A stretch of DNA of 64,000 nt, taken from the NCBI RefSeq assembly GCF_900069005.2, contig NZ_LN831279.1, positions 518,305 to 582,304 on the forward strand, given 5' to 3'. How positions within the stretch are numbered: position 1 is the stretch's first letter; the number at the start of each line of letters is the position of its first letter. The stretch is from Paenibacillus sp. GM2. Lineage in GTDB: Bacteria > Bacillota > Bacilli > Paenibacillales > Paenibacillaceae. Shown one piece after another: positions 1 to 8,833 of this stretch. The notes under the pieces are model-generated. The model was not told the DNA's origin and ran no database searches. It saw nothing but the letters and a program-made list of their open reading frames with translations. A program made the translations under genes and the position numbers.

Positions 1-1604
1 ATGCATTGCTGGCGGCAGGGGTATCCGCCGCTTATATTAACAGCACCTTGTCCGGTAAAGAGGTCAATGAACGGATCCGCGCTGCCAAACGCGGTGAGCT
101 CAAGCTGCTCTATGTCGCGCCCGAGCGGCTGGAGCTCGACTGGTTCCGCGAGGAAATGAAGGAACTGACCATCTCGATGCTGGCTGTCGATGAGGCGCAC
201 TGTGTATCGCAGTGGGGGCATGATTTCCGTACAAGTTATCTGGCGGTTACGCCTTTTGTCGCTGAGCTTCCACGCCGTCCAATTGTTGCAGCCTTCACGG
301 CGACGGCTACCCCGGAGGTCATGGACGATATGATCGGATTATTGAAGCTTCATGATCCGTCTGTGTTCGTAACCGGTCTGGGCCGAGACAATCTGGCCAT
401 GTCTGTGCTGCGCGGGGAGAACAAGCGGGAATTTGTACTGCACTACGCCAATACTCACGGCAGCCAGCCGGGCATCGTATATGCCGCGACGCGTAAAGAC
501 GTGGACGATCTGTATGAGCGCCTACGGGCAGCGGGGATCCCGACGGGGCGTTATCATGCGGGCTTGCCCGATCAAGAGCGGGAGGAGAACCAGGAGGCTT
601 TTCTCTATGATGATATTCGCGTGATGGTCGCGACGAATGCTTTTGGCATGGGAATTGATAAATCCAATGTCCGTTACGTCATTCATTACAATATGCCCAA
701 GAACATGGAAGCCTACGTCCAGGAAGCGGGTCGAGCCGGGCGGGACGGAGAGCCAAGCGAATGCATTCTGCTGTTCAGCGCCCAGGATATTATGACCCAG
801 AAGTTTCTGATCGAGCAAAATCCTCAGGATGAGACGCGCAAGCACAATGAGTACCGCAAGCTGCAGCAAATGATAGAATATTGCTATTCTGCCAAATGCC
901 TGCGCTGGGGAATGCTTGACTACTTCGGCGAGGAGCATGATCATTCCCCGTGCGGCATTTGCAGCAACTGCCGGGATGAGCGCGAGCTCGTAGATGCTAC
1001 TACGGATGCGCAGATTATCTTCTCCTGCATCCATCGGATGAGAGAGAGATTCGGCGTCGCCCTTGTATCTTCTGTCTTAAAGGGATCTCAGAACAAGAAG
1101 GTGCTTCAATACCGCTTCGACCAGCTATCTACCTACGGTATGATGCGGCGGCGGACAGAGAAGGAGATCTCCGAGCTGATTAACGTATTGATCGCCGAGG
1201 GATATTTATCGCTGTCTGAAGGCCAATACCCGGTCGTGAAGCTTGCGCCGCTAGCCATTGATGTACTAAAGGGCAAGCAGCAAGTGATGCTGCGCGCGCC
1301 GGAAGCCCCTCAGACAGCGGCTGCGGGAGCGAGCGGTGGTACAAGGCGCCGAGGCCGTAATTACGACGATGGGCCATCGGCGGTGAATGAGACGGTGTTC
1401 GAGCAATTGCGTCTGATTCGTCGTGATCTGGCTGAGAAGGAACGGGTTCCGTCCTACATTATTTTCAATGATGCGACCCTGCGGGAAATGAGCGTAGTCT
1501 GTCCGACATCCGAGACGGATATGCTAAGAATAAAGGGCGTCGGCGAAGTGAAGTTCCGCAAGTATGGCGCGCCTTTTCTGGAGTTTTTTCAAAATATGGA
1601 ATAG
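1..1604 (+). CDS. recQ: ATP-dependent DNA helicase RecQ, 5' end clipped by the window
   Basis: Superfamily 2 3'-5' DNA helicase used in recombination and fork repair. The frame is open from the first bases, so the N-terminus with the Walker A motif lies outside the window. Visible are the Walker B box DEAH followed by CVSQWGHDFR (about residues 62-74 of the visible part), motif III AAFTATATPE, the helicase C domain with GRAGRDGEPSE, and a zinc-binding Cys cluster (CLRWGMLDYF, then CGICSNC). A winged-helix RQC region and a C-terminal HRDC domain with a LRIKGVGEVKFRKYG helix-hairpin-helix segment follow. The three-domain order (helicase, RQC, HRDC) is that of full RecQ rather than the short RecS type. 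The next gene starts 15 bases downstream, so the two are probably co-transcribed. Confidence 0.95.
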   Translation, partial: ALLAAGVSAAYINSTLSGKEVNERIRAAKRGELKLLYVAPERLELDWFREEMKELTISMLAVDEAHCVSQWGHDFRTSYLAVTPFVAELPRRPIVAAFTATATPEVMDDMIGLLKLHDPSVFVTGLGRDNLAMSVLRGENKREFVLHYANTHGSQPGIVYAATRKDVDDLYERLRAAGIPTGRYHAGLPDQEREENQEAFLYDDIRVMVATNAFGMGIDKSNVRYVIHYNMPKNMEAYVQEAGRAGRDGEPSECILLFSAQDIMTQKFLIEQNPQDETRKHNEYRKLQQMIEYCYSAKCLRWGMLDYFGEEHDHSPCGICSNCRDERELVDATTDAQIIFSCIHRMRERFGVALVSSVLKGSQNKKVLQYRFDQLSTYGMMRRRTEKEISELINVLIAEGYLSLSEGQYPVVKLAPLAIDVLKGKQQVMLRAPEAPQTAAAGASGGTRRRGRNYDDGPSAVNETVFEQLRLIRRDLAEKERVPSYIIFNDATLREMSVVCPTSETDMLRIKGVGEVKFRKYGAPFLEFFQNME

Positions 1605-1619
1605 GGTTGTGAACCAAGC

Positions 1620-3401
1620 ATGAAAGTCATCTTAACGACACTAAACGCAAAATATATCCATACCTCTTTGGCGATCCGCTTGCTCAAGGCTTACAGTGGC
1701 CATGAATTCGATATCGATCTGGTAGAGTACACAATTAAAGATCCGGTGATGAATATCGTGTCTGATCTATATCAGCGAAATCCGGATGTGATCGGGTTCT
1801 CCTGTTATATCTGGAATATGGAAGAGACGCTCAAGCTTGTTGATTTATTAAAAAAAGTGCTGCCCGACACGTTCATCGTGCTTGGCGGTCCCGAGGTGTC
1901 GTACGATACGGAATACTGGATGAAGCGTTGTCCGAATATCGACGCGATCGTAATGGGGGACGGGGAAGAGACGTTTCACCACTTATTGCAGGAACTGTCG
2001 GGTGAACGCAAGCTGCATTTTGTATTTGGAGCGGCGTATCGTAAAGGGGATGAGGTCATCGTTAATCCGGGACGACCGAAGTCGGACCTCAACACGCTGC
2101 CTTCACCACATCGCTTTTCCGAGGATCTTCCGAACCTCAGCAAACGGATCATTTATTTCGAGACGAGCCGGGGGTGTCCGTTCAGCTGCCAATTTTGCTT
2201 GTCCAGTATCGAGGTTGGGGTACGATATTACGATATCGAGCGTGTGAAGTCGGATATTATGTATCTGATTGATCATGGGGCAAAGGTGATCAAGTTCCTC
2301 GACCGGACGTTTAACATTAACCGCAGTTATGCGATGGAGATGTTCCAGTTCCTGATTGATAATCATCGCGGCTGCGTGTTCCAATTCGAGATCACCGCCG
2401 ATATTATGAGGCCGGAAGTGCTTGATTTTCTGGCCGAGAATGCCCCGCCGGGGATTTTCCGCTTTGAGATCGGTGTGCAGTCGACGAATGATCCGACGAA
2501 CCTGCTGGTGAAGCGTCGCCAGAACTTCACCAAGCTGACGCGTACCGTGACCAAGATTAAGGAGAGCGGCAAAATCGATCAGCATCTTGACTTGATCGCA
2601 GGCCTCCCGGAGGAGGATTATGCGACCTTCCGCAAGACATTCAACGATGTGTTCGAGATGCGTCCCGAGGAACTGCAGCTCGGTTTCTTGAAGATGCTGC
2701 GCGGTACCGGGCTGCGTATGGATGCTGACAAATATGGATATACATTCATGGACCATGCACCCTATGAAATATTGAGCAATGATGCGCTTCCTTTCCGCGA
2801 TGTAATCAGGCTAAAGCGGCTGGAGGATGTGCTGGAAAAGTATTGGAACGATCACCGCATGGATCATACGATCGAATATCTGATCACACAGGAATACGCG
2901 TCACCGTTTGATTTCTTCCAGGAGTTCGGCGACTATTGGGAAGAACGAGGCTGGCAAAGAATCGGCCATCAGCTGGAGGATTTGTTCTCACGGCTGTATG
3001 AATTTCTGAATCAGCGCGGGCTTAAAGAGCCTGAGATCGTGCTTGGCTTGATGAAGCTCGATTACTATTTGGGACATAAGTATAAGCCGCGCAAAATATG
3101 GTGGGAGGACCGCATGCGCAAGCATGAACGGAACAGCTACTTCAAGGCTCTGGCTTCCAGAGGGCTGGAACTGCCCGAGCAGCTGGCTGCCCGAAATATG
3201 GACGAGCGTGAGCTTATGAAATATGCGGTCGTTGAGGAGCTGCCATTCTCGCTTACCGAGGTGCTGGCAGGCAGCACGCCGGACGCCGCTGCGGAAGCCA
3301 AGCAAGGAAACGGAACACTGCTTATTGTTCTGTATCAGCAGGAAGCGGATGAGCGCCCGGTCTACTACTCGCTTCCATTAGCGGGGGCCACCGTTCGCTA
3401 A
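1620..3401 (+). CDS. B12-binding-domain radical SAM protein (DUF4080 type)
   Basis: 593 residues. The N-terminal ~130 residues look like a cobalamin-binding Rossmann fold. The radical SAM cluster motif is C186-x3-C190-x2-C193 in SRGCPFSCQFC, followed by the TIM-barrel core (for example LDLIAGLPEEDY and FEIGVQS). A C-terminal ~200 residues match the DUF4080 tail of this family. The members I know of are of unknown substrate. The ATG lies 15 bases after the recQ stop, with only a weak GGTTGTGAA ribosome site, which suggests translational coupling to recQ. Possible activities are methylation or radical rearrangement of an undefined substrate. The family call is secure, the reaction is not. Confidence 0.88.
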   Translation: MKVILTTLNAKYIHTSLAIRLLKAYSGHEFDIDLVEYTIKDPVMNIVSDLYQRNPDVIGFSCYIWNMEETLKLVDLLKKVLPDTFIVLGGPEVSYDTEYWMKRCPNIDAIVMGDGEETFHHLLQELSGERKLHFVFGAAYRKGDEVIVNPGRPKSDLNTLPSPHRFSEDLPNLSKRIIYFETSRGCPFSCQFCLSSIEVGVRYYDIERVKSDIMYLIDHGAKVIKFLDRTFNINRSYAMEMFQFLIDNHRGCVFQFEITADIMRPEVLDFLAENAPPGIFRFEIGVQSTNDPTNLLVKRRQNFTKLTRTVTKIKESGKIDQHLDLIAGLPEEDYATFRKTFNDVFEMRPEELQLGFLKMLRGTGLRMDADKYGYTFMDHAPYEILSNDALPFRDVIRLKRLEDVLEKYWNDHRMDHTIEYLITQEYASPFDFFQEFGDYWEERGWQRIGHQLEDLFSRLYEFLNQRGLKEPEIVLGLMKLDYYLGHKYKPRKIWWEDRMRKHERNSYFKALASRGLELPEQLAARNMDERELMKYAVVEELPFSLTEVLAGSTPDAAAEAKQGNGTLLIVLYQQEADERPVYYSLPLAGATVR

Positions 3402-3512
3402 GTCTTATTTTGTAATCAACAATCGTGTATAATCGCCTACTTCCCTGTGGACATAGAGGCTATCGTGTTTAAGCTTTGGACAAGTCAAGTCGCTTGAAAA
3501 GGAGAATCGTGT

Positions 3513-3905
3513 ATGAAAAAGATTATGCCGTTTCTAATGTTCCAAGGCAATGCTGAGGAAGCGATGAATTATTATACCTCGCTAATCGATGATTCAGAGA
3601 TAACTCATATCGTGCGTTATGGCCCTGGTGAATCCGGGGACGAAGGAAGTGTTATGCAGGCTGTATTTGCGCTGAAGGGACAGGAGTTTATGTGCATCGA
3701 CAGCAATATCAAACATGAATTCACGTTTACGCCTTCTTTTTCGATCTATGTGACTTGCGATACGGAGGAAGAATTGAGCTGTCTCTATGATCAGCTATCT
3801 TGCGGCGGCAGCGTACTCATGCCCCTTGGGGACTACGGCTTCGGCAAGCAGTTCGGTTGGGTCGCGGACAAGTTCGGAGTGTCCTGGCAGTTGAATCTGG
3901 CTTAA
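3513..3905 (+). CDS. VOC-family protein (PhnB / 3-demethylubiquinone methyltransferase-like fold)
   Basis: 130 residues. It begins KKIMPFLMFQGNAEEAMNYYTSL, the typical opening of PhnB-like glyoxalase/bleomycin-resistance superfamily proteins, and carries the W-V-x-DKFGVSWQL ending common to them. Despite the database name, these proteins are not shown to methylate ubiquinone; they are small metal-binding dimers of unknown substrate. A clean AAAAGGAG site precedes ATG 3513. It is separated from the radical SAM gene by 111 bases holding a TATAAT (3428-3433) without a good -35 partner, so it may have its own promoter. Confidence 0.85.
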   Translation: MKKIMPFLMFQGNAEEAMNYYTSLIDDSEITHIVRYGPGESGDEGSVMQAVFALKGQEFMCIDSNIKHEFTFTPSFSIYVTCDTEEELSCLYDQLSCGGSVLMPLGDYGFGKQFGWVADKFGVSWQLNLA

Positions 3906-3965
3906 CCCCTGACATGCTACGCAAGATCCTGATTAGTATTGATTGCAATCATTAAAGGAGACTTC

Positions 3966-4202
3966 ATGGGAAACTATCAAATTTGTGATTTCTGCGGTAA
4001 TTTATCGGAGAGAAGAAGCCGGAAAATGTGTCCGAGCTGTGAGGATGCCTACCTCAAAATTCGCAGCATCGCCGAGGTTAAGCCCGATACGATGGTGATC
4101 GATATATCCCGGCAGACAGGAATCAGCGTCAGCAAGATTATTGCCTTCGCTCAAAAAGGCTTCTTCATTTTGAAAGAGGGAACTATCGAAGGACTTGACT
4201 AA
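3966..4202 (+). CDS. Small zinc-ribbon / HTH protein, resembling YvyF (flagellar operon protein family)
   Basis: 78 residues from ATG 3966, chosen because AAAGGAG lies 5-11 bases upstream; an in-frame extension to 3939 lacks a site. The N-terminus has a four-cysteine zinc ribbon (CDFC then CPSC). The remainder reads as a helix-turn-helix (DISRQTGISVSKIIAFAQKGFFIL). This layout resembles the TIGR03826/YvyF family found near flagellar regulators. No flagellar genes lie nearby, so a role is not assigned from context. It could be a nucleic-acid-binding regulator. Confidence 0.7.
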   Translation: MGNYQICDFCGNLSERRSRKMCPSCEDAYLKIRSIAEVKPDTMVIDISRQTGISVSKIIAFAQKGFFILKEGTIEGLD

Positions 4203-4290
4203 CTAACAGTGAAGCTCAAACCGGTTTATGTTCATAGAAATACCTGCGGGTTCTTAGGCTGTTGAAAAAACATAATAGTCTCACGGATTT

Positions 4291-4475
4291 CTAACGAAAC
4301 TCCATATCGCTATTTTTAGAAAAATGATAGGAATGAAAATCTAACGAAACTCCATATCTTTATTTGAACGAAATTCGGGGTTTTAGGTAGAAATTTGTCT
4401 GAATAGCGATACCCAGTTTCGTTAAAATTCTTATTCGTCTTTTTTGCAGAAAATAACGATAGCCAGTTTCGTTAG
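4291..4475. repeat. Four-unit inverted repeat cassette, locus A
   Basis: Two forward units (4291-4317 and 4341-4365, each CTAACGAAACTCCATATC followed by T-rich sequence) are followed by two reverse units (4402-4424 and 4452-4475, AATARCGATA then CCAGTTTCGTTA). Forward and reverse units are near complements, so the single strand could fold into nested hairpins. The same arrangement recurs at 7015-7198. The rest of the 4203-4676 gap shows no ORF or other signal I can support. Confidence 0.85.
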
Positions 4476-4676
4476 CATTTGGGGCCGCGTTAGGGCAGCA
4501 TGGTCGCGCTTTGCGATTCGCGTTATACAAAGTCCTATTTTCTCAATAACCTGCAGATTAGCAAGAATTCTATTAATCATTCGGAAATGAGCGGAAGAAC
4601 AACATTTTTGCTCATTGTTGCAGGCTTTGCAGCTCGTACATTTCGGGAGCTTAGAGTTTAAGTGGAGGTGTCATCA

Positions 4677-5798
4677 TTGAGCATCACGGGCATACAGACC
4701 AAGAAGCGGGATAAAGAGAGTGATCGTTCCCTCTATGTCAAAGCTGAGGAGTTCATCCGTCAATGTTATGGCGAGTTGAATAAATCCGAGGAAGAGGTCA
4801 GTCGTCGATTGGCTGGGATTGGAGCGGAGATAGAACGCCTGGGAACTTATGAATTAACCTATGAAGAACTGGAGCATGGGGCAAAAATGGCTTGGAGAAA
4901 CAGCAATCGCTGTATAGGGCGGTTGTTCTGGGAATCTCTGAACGTCATCGATGCACGGCGCTTGTCCAAAGAGGAAGAGATCGCGGCAGCTTTACTGCAG
5001 CATATTGATTACGCGACAAACGGCGGGAAGATCCGCCCGGCCATCACGATATTCCATCCACGTACGACCGATCTTCATATTCGCATCTGGAATCATCAGT
5101 TGATCCGGTATGCAGGTTATGCTGAGGAGCAGGGAGTGATCGGCGACCCCGTCTCTGTGGCTTTTACCAATCAATGCAAGCGATTAGGCTGGACGGGACA
5201 AGGAACCCCATTCGATCTGTTGCCTATTGTTGTGCAGGTGAATGAGCAGCAGCCGCACGTGTTTGCCCTGCCAGACGGGGCGGTTCTGGAGGTTCCAATC
5301 AGGCACCCTGAATATGTTCGCTTCAATGAAATGAATATCAAGTGGTACGGCGTGCCGATCATCTCGGATATGGGACTTGAGATCGGAGGTTTGCATTTCA
5401 CGGCTGCGCCTTTTAATGGCTGGTATATGGGAACCGAGATCGGGGCTCGCAATCTTGCCGATGAGGGCAGGTACAATTTGCTGCCGGCGATGGCTGAGGC
5501 AATGGGATTAGATGTGACATCCAACCGCTCCTTATGGAAGGATAAAGCATTGGTCGAATTAAATGCCGCCGTGCTGCATTCCTACCGTGAAGCCGGTGTG
5601 AGCATTGTTGATCATCATACCGCGGCAGAGCAGTTCGCGCTGTTCGAGCAAAGAGAGGCGAGACAGGGACGCGCCGTCACTGGGAATTGGACCTGGCTGA
5701 TTCCGCCGATGTCGCCGGCAACTACGCATATATGGCATAAGCAGTACGATCACTCGTACATTACTCCCAATTTCTATATGCAGGATAAATGCTATTAG
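4677..5798 (+). CDS. nos: Bacterial nitric oxide synthase, oxygenase domain only
   Basis: 373 residues from TTG 4677, which sits 8 bases after GGAGG at 4664-4668; the upstream in-frame GTG at 4662 overlaps that site and is rejected. It makes NO and citrulline from arginine using heme and a pterin, with electrons from host flavoproteins. The heme-thiolate Cys79 lies in WRNSNRCIGR. Glu254 in MGTEIGARNL is the substrate-guanidinium residue. The C-terminal WTWLIPPMSPATTHIWH segment forms the pterin/dimer edge. There is no attached reductase, as usual in Bacillales. The length matches bNOS. A membrane protein gene starts 18 bases after the stop and may be co-expressed. Four-unit repeats flank the pair. 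Confidence 0.96.
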   Translation: MSITGIQTKKRDKESDRSLYVKAEEFIRQCYGELNKSEEEVSRRLAGIGAEIERLGTYELTYEELEHGAKMAWRNSNRCIGRLFWESLNVIDARRLSKEEEIAAALLQHIDYATNGGKIRPAITIFHPRTTDLHIRIWNHQLIRYAGYAEEQGVIGDPVSVAFTNQCKRLGWTGQGTPFDLLPIVVQVNEQQPHVFALPDGAVLEVPIRHPEYVRFNEMNIKWYGVPIISDMGLEIGGLHFTAAPFNGWYMGTEIGARNLADEGRYNLLPAMAEAMGLDVTSNRSLWKDKALVELNAAVLHSYREAGVSIVDHHTAAEQFALFEQREARQGRAVTGNWTWLIPPMSPATTHIWHKQYDHSYITPNFYMQDKCY

Positions 5799-5816
5799 TA
5801 GGGATGGGATACATAG

Positions 5817-6977
5817 ATGCAACCATTTATTTTATCGGATGGAGAAGCGGCTCGGCTAAAGAAGTACATCGAGAAAAAGTATGTCGATCTTGACACAGAG
5901 CAGAGACGGGCCATTTGGTCGGATGCCGCTCATCGGGTCATTGACAGCCGTCTGCCCTCTTTTCCGGAAGTGAAAGAGAAGGTGCGATTTGAGCTGCTGG
6001 ACAAGCAGAGGGATACGCTGATCATCCATCAGGATGATGCATTGCGTGAGTGCCTGACTCTGGATTTGAATCAGAGTGAATTGTTGGGTGCACTGGCAGT
6101 CTGGGTAGGCAGCAGATCCGCCATGCCTTTGGAAGGAGAGAGCCTTAGGGACACCCTATTGCAATGGTCCCGGCGCTCACCCGACCAAATCTCCTTGAAG
6201 GCGTTGGTAGAAGCAGGCTCCCAAGCTTCAGCTGCCCTTCAACAAATGAATGAGCCGGGCTGTGCTTCGGAGGAGATTGCGGCAGCTGTTGAGACGGCCA
6301 GCGCAGGGAATCTAGTGAATACGGCAGAAGTAGATACTTCAACAGTCCATCGGAATTGGAGGGCCCGCCGACCCTGGGCCATTATGACGGTTATGTCAAG
6401 CTGTATGGCTGCTGCGATCTTTCTTGTGTTTACAATGAACAGCTTCAGGAACGAGCAGCCCACATCCGGAATACAGACATATCCTAGCGTGATGGAGATG
6501 ATGCTGCGCGATATTCGCGAGCGGGAGAGCTTGCGGAGAGCTGGTGGTATACCTGCTGAACTTCGCTATGTGGACGTGGATAAGAAGCGGTTATCCCGAT
6601 TTTTACAGGATCGAAACTCTTTACTGGCTGAAGAACCTTATTTGTCAGCGATCCTTGCATCAGCGAAGCGATATGATGTTCACCCGTTGCTGCTGTTTGC
6701 GATTACGGGGCAGGAGCAGGGTTTTGTACCAAAGGATCAAAAGCAAGCGAAGCAAATAGCGAATAATCCGTTTAATGTTTTTGGCAGCTGGGAGAGCTAT
6801 AACACGACTATCGAGGTGTCGGCTGATATTGCTGCCAAGACGGTTAAAAATATTAGCCGTCGTCGTCCGGGAGATGATCATCCGATTCAATGGTTGAATC
6901 AGACCTATGCGGAGGACCCGGAATGGTGGACGATGCGGCAACAAATCGAGGGGAAATCCTTTGAGTGGGCGAAATAG
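5817..6977 (+). CDS. Single-pass membrane protein with C-terminal lysozyme/glucosaminidase-like domain
   Basis: 386 residues. Residues 1-185 are soluble and contain no motif I recognise. One transmembrane segment follows at about 188-210 (WAIMTVMSSCMAAAIFLVF), with basic residues on its N side, placing the N-terminal half in the cytoplasm. Residues ~265-386 lie outside and resemble the glucosaminidase/transglycosylase fold: SAILASAKRYDVHPLLLFAI, then NNPFNVFGSWE. Such domains bind or cut peptidoglycan; EQEG or nearby acids could be catalytic, but that is inference. The ATG is preceded by GGGATGGGA. It starts 18 bases after nos, so the two probably form one transcript. Confidence 0.6.
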   Translation: MQPFILSDGEAARLKKYIEKKYVDLDTEQRRAIWSDAAHRVIDSRLPSFPEVKEKVRFELLDKQRDTLIIHQDDALRECLTLDLNQSELLGALAVWVGSRSAMPLEGESLRDTLLQWSRRSPDQISLKALVEAGSQASAALQQMNEPGCASEEIAAAVETASAGNLVNTAEVDTSTVHRNWRARRPWAIMTVMSSCMAAAIFLVFTMNSFRNEQPTSGIQTYPSVMEMMLRDIRERESLRRAGGIPAELRYVDVDKKRLSRFLQDRNSLLAEEPYLSAILASAKRYDVHPLLLFAITGQEQGFVPKDQKQAKQIANNPFNVFGSWESYNTTIEVSADIAAKTVKNISRRRPGDDHPIQWLNQTYAEDPEWWTMRQQIEGKSFEWAK

Positions 6978-7014
6978 CAGCCGACTCATAAAGAATTTCC
7001 CCTCGTCTAAATAT

Positions 7015-7198
7015 CTAACGAAACTCCAGAACGTCATTGCCTCAAAAATAGGAACAAATCGATTCTAACGAAACTCCAGAATGTTATTTTGGCTCAAGGA
7101 CGAGCTTAAACCCGCAAAACCACCTTAATAACGATACCTTGATTCGTTACCATTCTCAGCAGCCTTTTTTCGCCCTCATAGCGATACTACGTTTCATC
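7015..7198. repeat. Four-unit inverted repeat cassette, locus B
   Basis: Forward units at 7015-7038 and 7065-7089 (both CTAACGAAACTCCAGAA then a variable tail) and reverse units at 7127-7149 (AATAACGATACCTTGATTCG) and 7178-7198 (CATAGCGATACTACGTTTC). Order and spacing copy locus A at 4291-4475. It lies between the convergent membrane protein gene and the hydrolase gene, so it could also act as a transcription end, though no clean U-run hairpin is present. Confidence 0.8.
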
Positions 7199-7266
7199 GA
7201 TCAAAGGGTGGCCAACTTCTTCGGTGATTTATCTTATTCTTTTTCCCATCATCGCGCCCTTGAACA

Positions 7267-8196
7267 CTAAGATATATGGCGCTCCAGCCAATGAATCACA
7301 TTGCGAGTAACTTCATCGCGGTTGATCTCATTTAGCATTTCGTGTCTTCCGCCAGGATACAGCTTCAGTTCCAGGTCCTTTATGCCCAATTGTTCATACA
7401 ATTGCACCAGTCGTTTGACACCTACACCCCTTAAGCCGACCGGGTCTTGATCACCGCAAAATATGTAGATCGGCTTATCCTTCGGAATCCGGCTTACATA
7501 GTCCGGACGATGAATATCCCTTAAAATCCCGAACAAGCCTTGGAAGAATTCCGCGCTGCACAGGAAGCCGCAATAAGGATCGGCAATAAATTTGTCAACC
7601 TCCGCCTCGTCACGGGACAGCCAATCAAAGGCTGTGCGTACAGGACGAAATTGACGGTTGAAGCTGCCGAAGGAGATGGCATTCATAAGTACACTCGGAT
7701 GACTTGGTCCCCGCAGATTCATCTGCAGCTTGGCAAGCCCTTCACCGAAGCCGAGGAAAGCCCTCGGTCCGTTGGTCCCGGACAGAATAAAGCCGGTGTA
7801 GTGCTCGGGTGCAGCGTACATCACCTTTTGCGTCAGGAAGGACCCCATACTGTGGCCCAGCAAAAAAAGAGGCAAATTCGGGTGCTTGTCGTGGATAATA
7901 TCTCTTAACTTCGTCATGTCCCGGACCATGCCGTTCAAACCGTCCTTGCCGGGCCAACCCAGCTCGGATTGATTCGCTGCCGTCAAGCCGTGACCGCGGT
8001 GATCGCCTGCGTACACAAGAAATCCGGAGGCGGTGAGCGCCTCTGCGAACCGGGCATAACGCTTGGCGGTCTCCGCCATACCATGGGCAATCTGTACAAC
8101 GCCGCGCAACGGCAGCATCATATCGTCCGGATACCAATGATAGACGAACACGGGCTGACCGGTGTCATTTTCGAAAGTAAAGGTGTTCTCTTGCAT
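7267..8196 (-). CDS. Alpha/beta hydrolase, monoacylglycerol lipase / lysophospholipase type
   Basis: 309 residues. The nucleophile elbow is GHSMGS. The oxyanion-hole segment QIAHGMAETAKRY lies near the N-terminus. The acid and histidine are likely the D of FCGDQDPVG and the H of YPGGRHEMLNE. This is the serine hydrolase_4 arrangement of PldB/monoglyceride lipases that act on lysophospholipids or monoacylglycerols. There is no signal peptide, so it is cytoplasmic. The ATG at 8196 follows GGAGAGGAAG on the minus strand. It lies 54 bases downstream of mnmM and may be the last gene of that transcript. Confidence 0.88.
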   Translation of the reverse strand: MQENTFTFENDTGQPVFVYHWYPDDMMLPLRGVVQIAHGMAETAKRYARFAEALTASGFLVYAGDHRGHGLTAANQSELGWPGKDGLNGMVRDMTKLRDIIHDKHPNLPLFLLGHSMGSFLTQKVMYAAPEHYTGFILSGTNGPRAFLGFGEGLAKLQMNLRGPSHPSVLMNAISFGSFNRQFRPVRTAFDWLSRDEAEVDKFIADPYCGFLCSAEFFQGLFGILRDIHRPDYVSRIPKDKPIYIFCGDQDPVGLRGVGVKRLVQLYEQLGIKDLELKLYPGGRHEMLNEINRDEVTRNVIHWLERHIS

Positions 8197-8250
8197 TTAT
8201 AAGGACACTTCCTCTCCCAATTAGCCTTTGAGTCTAATTCCAGTTTACAG

Positions 8251-8832
8251 TTATTTCTTCTCGATCGCTATGAGATAAGGTGCATGAGGGCGTTGAATTT
8301 GTCGATACAGAATCGTCTGGCCGATCGATGAAGGCAGGTCCGCGGCCCAGGCCTGCACAGCCTCGGCTTCCCGGTCCCCGCCAGGATGACCCGGATAGAG
8401 CATGATCGTTGCGATCCCGCGCGGGCGCAGAAGCGAAACCGCTGTCTCCAGCGCGGCGATTGTACTCTCGGGTAGGGTGATCAGCGTTTGATCAGCCGCT
8501 TCGACGGGCAGGTAACCCAGGTTGAACATCACGGCCCCAATCCGGCCGTGGGTTGAGCCAGGAAGCTGTTCCCTCATCTCGGCATGGCTCTGCTGCAGCA
8601 AGCTGACCTGGGCCAGGGCATCGTCGGACTCGCGATCCAATCTCTCCCGGGTTAGACGGAGCGCTTCAGCCTGAATATCGAAAGCCCATATGCGGCCTCT
8701 TCGTCCGCAGGCTTTAGCCAGGAACAAGGTATCGGCTCCGGTGCCTGCGGTAGCATCGATAGCCAGGTCTCCAGGCTGGAGTCTGTCAGCGACCAGCTTA
8801 TGAGCATAGCTTAGTACAGATAGAAAGCCCAT
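8251..8832 (-). CDS. mnmM: tRNA 5-aminomethyl-2-thiouridine methyltransferase MnmM (YtqB family)
   Basis: 193 residues. SAM-binding motif I is IDATAGTGADTLFLA, with GRIWAFDIQ as motif II. The family-specific NLGYLP takes the place of the usual catalytic NPPY-type motif. YtqB of Bacillus subtilis has been shown to methylate nm5s2U34 to mnm5s2U in wobble tRNAs and was renamed MnmM. The ATG has GGAGGGGATAAG just upstream, inside the end of mnmL, leaving one base between the genes. That spacing and the known MnmL-MnmM pairing make the identification firm. Confidence 0.92.
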   Translation of the reverse strand: MGFLSVLSYAHKLVADRLQPGDLAIDATAGTGADTLFLAKACGRRGRIWAFDIQAEALRLTRERLDRESDDALAQVSLLQQSHAEMREQLPGSTHGRIGAVMFNLGYLPVEAADQTLITLPESTIAALETAVSLLRPRGIATIMLYPGHPGGDREAEAVQAWAADLPSSIGQTILYRQIQRPHAPYLIAIEKK

Positions 8833-8833
8833 C

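Noticed and set aside
4291..7198. CRISPR-like reading of the TAACGAAACT repeats
   Set aside because: Units are few, diverged, in both orientations, and spacing is not constant; no cas genes.
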